From contig DGSC01000041.1 of assembly GCA_002391275.1 (NCBI GenBank), forward strand, positions 1 through 6,279: a stretch of DNA of 6,279 nt, given 5' to 3'. Of the stretch, positions 1 through 4,799 are shown one piece after another; the stretch's first letter is position 1; each line of letters starts with the position of its first letter. The notes below the pieces were generated by a model, which saw only the letters and a program-made list of their open reading frames with translations, was not told the origin of the DNA and ran no database searches. This stretch comes from Prevotellaceae bacterium UBA4372. GTDB lineage: Bacteria > Bacteroidota > Bacteroidia > Bacteroidales > Bacteroidaceae. The position numbers were made by a program, and so were the translations under genes.

Positions 1-267
1 GAGCTGCACCCTGCTGCCTTTCAGTTTCGCATGGAATCGCTCGACACAGAGAGCTATCGCCTCTTGCCCCACGTCTTAGCTTCCGGCTCACGCGCTTTCG
101 TAGCCTCAACCTGGCCACGCCATACGGCCGGGCACGACGATGAGGCCTCCATCTTCCGCAGCCCTGCGGAAGGCTGGGGATGGCTCGTTGGCCAAGGCTT
201 CACCATCATAGAAACAAATTACCCTAAAGACCTCATTCAATTCCTCAGAAACAGGTCTGCTGAATAA
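1..267 (+). CDS. Probable glycerophosphodiester phosphodiesterase, C-terminal end only
   Basis: The reading frame is open from base 1 to the TAA at 265-267, so this is the last 88 residues of a gene that starts outside the window; the ATG at 31 is internal. The C-terminal segment carries a GWGWL stretch followed by GFTIIETNYPKDLIQFLR. This closely resembles the last strand and helix of the glycerophosphodiester phosphodiesterase TIM barrel, where a G-x-x-x-I-x-T-[DN]-x-P-x-x-L-[IL]-x-[FY]-L pattern closes the fold. Family members hydrolyse glycerophosphodiesters to glycerol 3-phosphate and an alcohol and are often exported. The N-terminal catalytic HRG and ExD motifs are outside the window, so activity cannot be judged. 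The call rests on a short C-terminal match. Another TIM-barrel phosphodiesterase, such as a phosphatidylinositol-type enzyme, remains possible. Confidence 0.55.
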   Translation, partial: ELHPAAFQFRMESLDTESYRLLPHVLASGSRAFVASTWPRHTAGHDDEASIFRSPAEGWGWLVGQGFTIIETNYPKDLIQFLRNRSAE

Positions 268-414
268 CAGCCCGTTTACAACGACGTCCCATGAAACGAT
301 ATCTCAGCATCCTCATAACCTCACAACCCATGACATAATACAAGCAGACAGCATCAGGCACTACGAATAAGTCGACAACAGTCATCACCCAGCAAATTCA
401 TCTCCAGCAGCATC
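268..414. other. Intergenic gap between phosphodiesterase and glycosyltransferase genes
   Basis: This 147-base gap has stop codons in the frames I read and no clear TAnnTTTG promoter element or strong hairpin terminator. No Shine-Dalgarno-like GGAGG precedes the ATG at 415. A promoter for the glycosyltransferase pair probably lies here, or the pair is read through from upstream, but nothing in the sequence decides between these. Confidence 0.5.
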
Positions 415-1245
415 ATGATACGTTACAGCTTCATAATCCCACACAGCAACTCCACCGAACTGCTCGACCGACTGCTTGCAAGCATCCCGAAACGCAGCGA
501 CATCGAGACCATCGTCGTACCAGATACCAATGGACGCGGAGGTGGATGGGCACGCAACCAAGGACTGAAACAGGCGCAAGGCGAATGGCTGCTCTTTCCC
601 GACGACGACGATTTCTACGAACAGGGATTCATCGACGTGCTCGACAGCTATGCGGACAACGACAAGCTGGAGGTCGTCTTTTTCGGTTTCCGCATGATCA
701 ACGCCGAAACCAAGGCAGAGGAATATATCCAACAGGCAGCATACATCAGCAACTTCAACAACTCTGACGAGGCTCGAACGAATGTATGTTTCAGAATCAA
801 TACGCCCTGGTGCAAGATGGTGCGCCGCTCATTTCTCGAACGATACAATATCAAATTCGAAGAAACACTCGTGGGCAACGACCGCTTCTTCAGCCTCATG
901 GTAGCGACCTTCCTCAATATATTCGACGTCGAGCAGACCGTGCTCTACAACTACGTCCACTACAAAGCAAGCCAAACCAACCGCGCATGGACCCGCCAAA
1001 AGCTGCGCGACTACTTAGGGGTAACCATACGCTCGAACAAGCTATTCAACTATCTCGAACTCGATGCGTTCGAACGGTCCTTACCCAGCCTCTGGCTTGA
1101 AGCACTGCGAACTGGTGGCTTCAAACGAATGGTGCAGCTGTCGCTGTGCGCCTTGAAGGAACGCCGCTACTTGCAGCAGACGGCCAACGACTATATCAAG
1201 CATATTCAAGTAAACGACCCGGAAAACGTTTCTCACAAAAAATGA
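415..1245 (+). CDS. Family 2 (GT-A fold) glycosyltransferase
   Basis: This 276-residue cytoplasmic glycosyltransferase probably transfers a sugar from a nucleotide-sugar donor onto a growing surface glycan. The N-terminus has the GT-A opening strand YSFIIPHSNS (residues 4-13). Next come a GGGWARNQGL segment (42-51), typical of the nucleotide-binding helix, and GEWLLFPDDDD (56-66), whose acidic cluster at 63-66 matches the metal-binding DxD motif. Further on, TPWCKMVRRSFLERYNIKF is the usual W-x-K-x-[FYV]-[RK]-[RK]-x-[FL] block before the acceptor region, and VGNDRFF (153-159) sits where many relatives have GED. Asn155 replaces the more common Glu, while Asp156 is kept. There is no signal peptide or membrane segment. 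The gene ends in an ATGA overlap with the fucosyltransferase-like gene, so the two are translationally coupled. Donor and acceptor cannot be read from the sequence. Confidence 0.9.
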   Translation: MIRYSFIIPHSNSTELLDRLLASIPKRSDIETIVVPDTNGRGGGWARNQGLKQAQGEWLLFPDDDDFYEQGFIDVLDSYADNDKLEVVFFGFRMINAETKAEEYIQQAAYISNFNNSDEARTNVCFRINTPWCKMVRRSFLERYNIKFEETLVGNDRFFSLMVATFLNIFDVEQTVLYNYVHYKASQTNRAWTRQKLRDYLGVTIRSNKLFNYLELDAFERSLPSLWLEALRTGGFKRMVQLSLCALKERRYLQQTANDYIKHIQVNDPENVSHKK

Positions 1246-2123
1246 CTAAACTGACAATCGGACTCGAAGGAGGCCTCGGCAACCGTATGCGCGTAGCAGC
1301 TTCAACCGTGGCTTTAGCTCCACACGTACAGGGCGACGTGGCTATTTTATGGACCAAACAATGGGGAATGGAATGTAGGTTCGACAGCCTCTTCATGCCC
1401 TTCGCTCAAGACAATGTGGTACTGCGCGACGCCACCTTCACCGAACGGATCAAGGCCGCTCGGCCAAGACCCAGAAACAGGCTGATAGCCAAAACGCTCA
1501 ACCGCATCTTCTACAACGACGTCATCTATAACGACAGCGTCACCGCGCTTTGCGACCAGGGCTTCGACTTTGTCCGATGGGCCAACAGCGGCCCGGTACT
1601 CATGTGGACATGGTGGAACTTCTACCCCTACCCCACCTCGTTGCTCGCAAACATCTTCCAACCCCTGCCACACATCAAACAACGCATCGACGAGCGCACG
1701 GCCGACTTTGCGCCACACACCATAGGCCTACATATCCGACGCACCGACAACATCGAGAGCATCAAGGAAAGTCCCACACAGCTTTTCTACGATGCCGTCG
1801 ACAAAGAACTTGAGGCGAATCCATCCACACACATCTATCTCGCCACCGACGACCAACACACCAAACAACTGTTCGCACAGCGCTATGGCAGCCAACGCAT
1901 AACCACAGCACATAACCAAGCATCGCGAAACAACACACAAGGCATTGAGGATGCTGTCGTTGAGATGTACGCCCTCAGCCGCGTAAACCATATCTTTGGC
2001 TCAGCCGGCTCGTCGTTCTCGACCATCGCCGCCAGCCTGGGTGATGTACCAATCACCATCCTTCGCGCGACGGACAAGGAGCAGTTGGTCTCCTCGGCCA
2101 ATTGCAGCACCCCACAGACCTAA
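1242..2123 (+). CDS. Fucosyltransferase-superfamily glycosyltransferase (GT11/GT23-like)
   Basis: I start this 293-residue protein at the ATG at 1242, inside the ATGA overlap, because the family begins right there with TKLTIGLEGGLGNRMR. An upstream in-frame ATG at 1146 would add 32 residues unlike the family. GGLGNRMR (10-17) parallels the GGLGNQMF opening of bacterial alpha-1,2-fucosyltransferases. HIRRTD (164-169) is the HxRR[GT]D motif that contacts GDP-fucose in the GT11/GT23/O-fucosyltransferase superfamily. YLATDD (199-204) and GSAGSSFSTIA (from 253) match the later conserved blocks. The fold should be GT-B, with GDP-fucose the likely donor. Linkage and acceptor are unknown, and GNRMR instead of GNQMF suggests it is not a standard GT11 enzyme. 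With the upstream family 2 enzyme it probably builds part of a fucosylated surface glycan. The gene ends at 2123, ten bases before a hairpin array. Confidence 0.8.
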   Translation: MTKLTIGLEGGLGNRMRVAASTVALAPHVQGDVAILWTKQWGMECRFDSLFMPFAQDNVVLRDATFTERIKAARPRPRNRLIAKTLNRIFYNDVIYNDSVTALCDQGFDFVRWANSGPVLMWTWWNFYPYPTSLLANIFQPLPHIKQRIDERTADFAPHTIGLHIRRTDNIESIKESPTQLFYDAVDKELEANPSTHIYLATDDQHTKQLFAQRYGSQRITTAHNQASRNNTQGIEDAVVEMYALSRVNHIFGSAGSSFSTIAASLGDVPITILRATDKEQLVSSANCSTPQT

Positions 2124-2132
2124 GCAAAAAGT

Positions 2133-2198
2133 TTGCTGCATCATGATGAAGCAATTGCTGCATCGTGAACGAGCAATTGCTGCATCATCATCAAGCAA
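2133..2198. repeat. Three contiguous 22-base hairpin units (TTGCT-N12-AGCAA)
   Basis: Three units of exactly 22 bases abut without spacers at 2133-2154, 2155-2176 and 2177-2198. Each begins with TTGCTGCATC and ends with AGCAA, so each can fold with a 5-bp stem. The middles differ: unit 1 holds the palindrome CATCATGATG, unit 2 holds CGTGAACG, which adds a CGT/ACG pairing, and unit 3 holds CATCATCATCA. Just upstream, AGCAAA (2123-2128) can also pair with TTTGCT (2132-2137). GTTTGCT (2131-2137) can pair with AGCAAAC (2194-2200), enclosing the whole array. Sitting immediately after the fucosyltransferase stop, the array may stabilise or terminate the mRNA, or bind a protein. No T-run follows directly, so a classic intrinsic terminator is not supported. 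With no unique spacers it is not CRISPR. Confidence 0.8.
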
Positions 2199-2669
2199 AC
2201 AACTTTCCTAACCATTTTTCCTCCATCTTCTCATCGATTTCTCGCTATCATCCAATCAAATACGCTTCATTTCCCTATCGAATATCATTCATAGAATATG
2301 CTTTCTCATAATTCTCGTCACGCTCTGTCACACCTCTCGTCATAGTCTAATTATCAGTCAACCAACCTTCTGACCTCATCTGTGACGATGTGACAGCAAA
2401 AATCAACTTCTCACGCGCGCGAGGAAATATAAGATTCTCACACGGTGCAGCCCTAATTAGTCAAATTCTTGAAGGGTCTGCTCGAACTTGTTCCCTCATT
2501 CTTCTTACCATTTCTCGACATATCACGACACCTGCATTAAGGATCTTGGCAAACGATGGTTCGCCATCATGAAGATGCAAAAGACCAAAGCGGATGAAAT
2601 CATAAAACACTTATAATGGGTTAGTGCTGGAGGAAACAAGAAAAGAAATCGCACCAAGAATGTTATATT
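2199..2669. other. Gene-poor intergenic stretch, possibly with decayed coding sequence
   Basis: About 470 bases with no convincing intact gene. The + strand of 2200-2345 is notably pyrimidine-rich. GTCAC-type motifs occur twice around 2316-2332 and in inverted form around 2382-2396. A short frame at 2530-2616 (+) reads protein-like towards its end (KDLGKRWFAIMKMQ, stop TAA at 2614-2616). The opposite strand is also open from 2610 down to a TGA at 2461-2463, with no good start codon. Both may be remnants of a deleted gene or chance. GATGG-TTCG-CCATC (2555-2568) forms a small hairpin. A 60-codon ATG frame at 2390-2572 has low-complexity, Ser/Thr/Ile-rich content and no ribosome site; I treat it as non-coding. 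Confidence 0.5.
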
Positions 2670-2688
2670 TCCGTAAAATAATTACGGA
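2670..2688. promoter_or_regulatory. Perfect 7-bp inverted repeat, possible operator
   Basis: TCCGTAA (2670-2676) and TTACGGA (2682-2688) are perfect reverse complements separated by AATAA. The repeat occupies the position where a -33 box would be expected for the -7 element at 2706-2713. A dimeric repressor or activator could therefore bind here and control the defence operon. No regulator gene is visible in the window, so the binding partner is unknown. It could also act as a small RNA hairpin if transcription begins further upstream. Confidence 0.5.
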
Positions 2689-2689
2689 G

Positions 2690-2713
2690 TTTGAGCATTT
2701 TTCTATATATTTG
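2690..2713 (+). promoter_or_regulatory. Bacteroidota-type promoter for the ATPase/TOPRIM/restriction operon
   Basis: TATATTTG at 2706-2713 fits the Bacteroidota -7 consensus TAnnTTTG and is followed by CAGCGAAAA, a typical transcription-start context. That puts initiation near 2719-2721 and leaves a leader of about 20 bases before the ATG at 2739. TTTG at 2690-2693 resembles a -33 box but lies only 12 bases upstream, against the usual 19 or so. The -33 region is therefore weak or replaced by the inverted repeat at 2670-2688, which suggests activator dependence or repression. Confidence 0.6.
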
Positions 2714-2738
2714 CAGCGAAAATACTAAAAAAGTGCTT

Positions 2739-3839
2739 ATGCTTATCAAATTTGCCGTAAAAAACTTCCGAGGGTTTGCCGAAAGGATTGAGTGGGACTT
2801 GTCGCATCCCAACAACTACACATTCAACACATACGCCATTAAAGAGGGCATCATCAAGAATGGTATCATCTATGGCCCTAACGGGTCAGGGAAGTCGAAC
2901 TTTGCCCTGGCAATTTTCGATATAGAGAATCACCTGTCTGCTAAATGGAAGAAGACGGACTATTATACGAACTTTGTTTATACCGGCGCTCCCAATTCAC
3001 CCGTTGAATTCGAATATCTGTTCAAATTCGGCAATGATATTATTGAATATAGATATTCGAAGAATTCCGCCGGATTATTATTATCTGAGTCATTACGTGT
3101 GAATCAGAATCTGATTTTCAGGAAGGATGAGTCCATCTTTGAGATTGACGAGAGCCAATTTAAAATAGACGCTGCGATTAAAGAAAGCTTCAAACAAAAT
3201 GTGAATAGTGTTTCTGTCATCAATTTTTTGACGGCTTCATTCCCTTTTTCACAGGATCACTATATCGTCAAACTCATTCTATTTGTGAACTCCATGTTGT
3301 GGTTCAAGAACTTGGACAGCCGTGAATTCATTGGATTAGAAACTGCCAGTTTTAACATAGAAGAATTTATTATTCAAAACAATTATGTTGAAGACTTTAC
3401 AGATTTCTTAGCAAAGGTAAGTGACCAGCATTTCAAGTTTGTAACACCCAAAGAAGGCGACAAGAATCTTTACTGTGAGATAGATGGAAATACCATTCCC
3501 TTCCTTTTAATGGCATCTACGGGAACTCAAGCATTGGAATTACTATATGTTTGGATTAAAAGGATGTCAGCAGCTTCGTTTGTCTTTATTGACGAATTCG
3601 ATGCCTTCTATCATTTCAAGTTGGCTTTCGAAGTCTGCAAACAATTGTTCCATCTCGATTGCCAAGTGTTCACATCTTCTCACAACACCTATCTAATGAC
3701 GAACGATTTGCTTCGCCCCGATTGCAACTTTATTCTACAAAACAACAAGATTAAGCCCCTGCATGCTTGCACAGATAAAGAATTGAGATTCGGACATAAC
3801 ATCGAGAAACTATTCCGTGGAGGTGCATTTGAGGTATGA
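2739..3839 (+). CDS. AAA_15/OLD-like ABC ATPase, putative defence ATPase subunit
   Basis: I start this 366-residue protein at the ATG at 2739, giving MLIKFAVKNFRGF, the standard opening of AAA_15-type ATPases. A frame opening at the TTG at 2691 would place the start inside the promoter. Walker A GPNGSGKS is at 46-53 and the ABC-signature-like STGTQ at 260-264. Walker B FVFIDE carries Asp285 and Glu286, and the H-loop TSSHN carries His315. All ATPase motifs are intact. Between roughly residues 60 and 250 lies the long insertion region typical of SMC/RecF/OLD-type heads, shorter than in full OLD nucleases, and there is no C-terminal TOPRIM domain. The TOPRIM activity is instead encoded by the next gene, which overlaps by ATGA. 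Such pairs (for example PARIS AriA/AriB, AbiL, RloA/RloB) are anti-phage systems in which the ATPase senses infection and controls the effector; that role here is inference. Base composition is AT-rich (rows starting at 3001 and 3361 hand-count about 30% and 23% GC), unlike the glycosyltransferases, suggesting transfer. Confidence 0.85.
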   Translation: MLIKFAVKNFRGFAERIEWDLSHPNNYTFNTYAIKEGIIKNGIIYGPNGSGKSNFALAIFDIENHLSAKWKKTDYYTNFVYTGAPNSPVEFEYLFKFGNDIIEYRYSKNSAGLLLSESLRVNQNLIFRKDESIFEIDESQFKIDAAIKESFKQNVNSVSVINFLTASFPFSQDHYIVKLILFVNSMLWFKNLDSREFIGLETASFNIEEFIIQNNYVEDFTDFLAKVSDQHFKFVTPKEGDKNLYCEIDGNTIPFLLMASTGTQALELLYVWIKRMSAASFVFIDEFDAFYHFKLAFEVCKQLFHLDCQVFTSSHNTYLMTNDLLRPDCNFILQNNKIKPLHACTDKELRFGHNIEKLFRGGAFEV

Positions 3840-4669
3840 TACTATTTATATTTGAAGGCAAGGACGACAAGACTTATTTCGAGTCTATCAAGCGCCTTTT
3901 CTTTCCAGAGAAGTCGGAGACCTTCGTATGCACATATAATAGCAACATCTATTCGCTCTATACAAAGCTGAAAGCTCATGACGCGCTGAATGGAAAGTTG
4001 GAAGTTAATACCGTGTCCGTTTTCAAGGAAATCCTGACAGAAAAAGGTGACAACACATTAAAGGACATCAGAGAAGACGAGGTTTCAGAAATCTATCTCT
4101 TCTTTGACTACGATTTCCAGGAGAAACATAGAACGCTCGAAGAGAACAACAAACATCTGAGCGAGATGCTTGACTATTTCACAGACGAGACGGGCAACGG
4201 CAAGCTCTACATTAACTATCCGATGGTAGAATCGCTTCGCTACACCAAAGAATTGCCAGACAACGATTATTGGAGCTATACAGTAACTCGTCAGAAGTGC
4301 CAAGAGGATAGTTTCAAGCACCAAGTTCACGAGTTCTCATTCTACAAGTCAAATCTGGAATATCTCGTGCTCACCATCAAACCTGCAGACGACGAAACCA
4401 AGATTCAGCAGAAGACAGATACGGCCAAAACAAATTGGCTTCATCTTGTCACAATGAACACAAGCAAGGCTAACTACATTTGCAATGACAAGGCCGAGCT
4501 TCCTGAAGAAGTTAATTCACAGAAAGAGATATACGATAATCAACTTGCCAAGTATGTAGATACAGAAGAATGCAAGGTTGCCATCCTCAATGCGTTTCCG
4601 ATATTCTTATTCGACTACTTTGGCAAAAAGATTGTCAGTGACAGAAAAGAAACAGACAGAACCGAATAA
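3836..4669 (+). CDS. TOPRIM-like putative effector nuclease paired with the ATPase
   Basis: This 277-residue protein starts at the ATG inside the ATGA overlap with the ATPase, with GGAGG at 3819-3823 upstream. It opens MILFIFEGKDDKTYFES, matching the first TOPRIM strand with its conserved Glu (Glu7 in FEGKDD). The second TOPRIM motif follows as IYLFFDYDFQ, with Asp91 and Asp93 forming DxD. Residues 127-133, NYPMVES, resemble the NPxxE-type element of RloB/AbiL-like proteins. Family knowledge says these residues coordinate a divalent metal in a nuclease active site; in PARIS the TOPRIM subunit AriB cleaves host tRNA once released by its ATPase. The C-terminal half is rich in charged and aromatic residues, with no membrane segment, and may carry substrate or partner recognition. 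Its closest family (DUF4435/AriB, RloB, AbiLii or a new one) cannot be settled by eye. Function as an abortive-infection effector is inferred from the motifs and pairing. Confidence 0.7.
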   Translation: MILFIFEGKDDKTYFESIKRLFFPEKSETFVCTYNSNIYSLYTKLKAHDALNGKLEVNTVSVFKEILTEKGDNTLKDIREDEVSEIYLFFDYDFQEKHRTLEENNKHLSEMLDYFTDETGNGKLYINYPMVESLRYTKELPDNDYWSYTVTRQKCQEDSFKHQVHEFSFYKSNLEYLVLTIKPADDETKIQQKTDTAKTNWLHLVTMNTSKANYICNDKAELPEEVNSQKEIYDNQLAKYVDTEECKVAILNAFPIFLFDYFGKKIVSDRKETDRTE

Positions 4670-4671
4670 AT

Positions 4672-4785
4672 ATGGCAAACAAAGAACCTGGATACATTAA
4701 CGCTATCGGAGCCTATCAAGGTGCCAAGTATTTCTCGTATAATGGAAAGGTGCTGGATGAGATAAGGAAAGAAAATGAAGTATAA
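4672..4785 (+). CDS. Hypothetical 37-residue micro-protein
   Basis: A short frame begins with ATG two bases after the TOPRIM stop and ends with TAA at 4783-4785, 14 bases before the restriction gene. The peptide opens MANKEPGYINAIGAYQGAKY. It is roughly charge-neutral (five Lys/Arg, five Asp/Glu) and carries four Tyr and a Lys/Glu-rich C-terminus. It has no signal peptide, transmembrane helix, zinc-binding cysteines or evident helix-turn-helix. Tight spacing on both sides fits translation within the operon and argues for a real gene. It lies in a different frame from both neighbours, so it is not an extension of either. I do not recognise a family. Possible roles are a small partner or inhibitor of the TOPRIM or restriction protein, or merely a translational coupler. 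Confidence 0.5.
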   Translation: MANKEPGYINAIGAYQGAKYFSYNGKVLDEIRKENEV

Positions 4786-4799
4786 TAAGAAGAGAAAAT

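Noticed and set aside
410..419. GCATCATGAT shared by the glycosyltransferase start and hairpin unit 1 (2138-2147)
   Set aside because: Ten bases of simple CAT/ATG-rich sequence are likely by chance, and the TTGCT/AGCAA arms are missing at 410.
1146..1241. Upstream ATG extending the fucosyltransferase-like protein by 32 residues
   Set aside because: The extension is an out-of-frame overlap with the glycosyltransferase C-terminus, and the family opening GLEGGLGN follows directly from the ATG at 1242.
2123..2137. AGCAAA/TTTGCT hairpin as an intrinsic terminator of the glycosyltransferase unit
   Set aside because: The stem is short and AT-rich with no T-run after it, and the sequence competes with the first hairpin unit.
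2133..2198. CRISPR-like array
   Set aside because: The 22-base units abut without unique spacers, there are only three, and no cas genes are present.
2390..2572. 60-codon + strand frame in the intergenic region
   Set aside because: It has no ribosome site, low-complexity Ser/Thr/Ile-rich content and no recognisable motif.
2691..2738. TTG start adding 16 residues to the ATPase
   Set aside because: It would lie within the TATATTTG promoter element, and the family opening MLIKFAVKNFRGF begins at the ATG at 2739.
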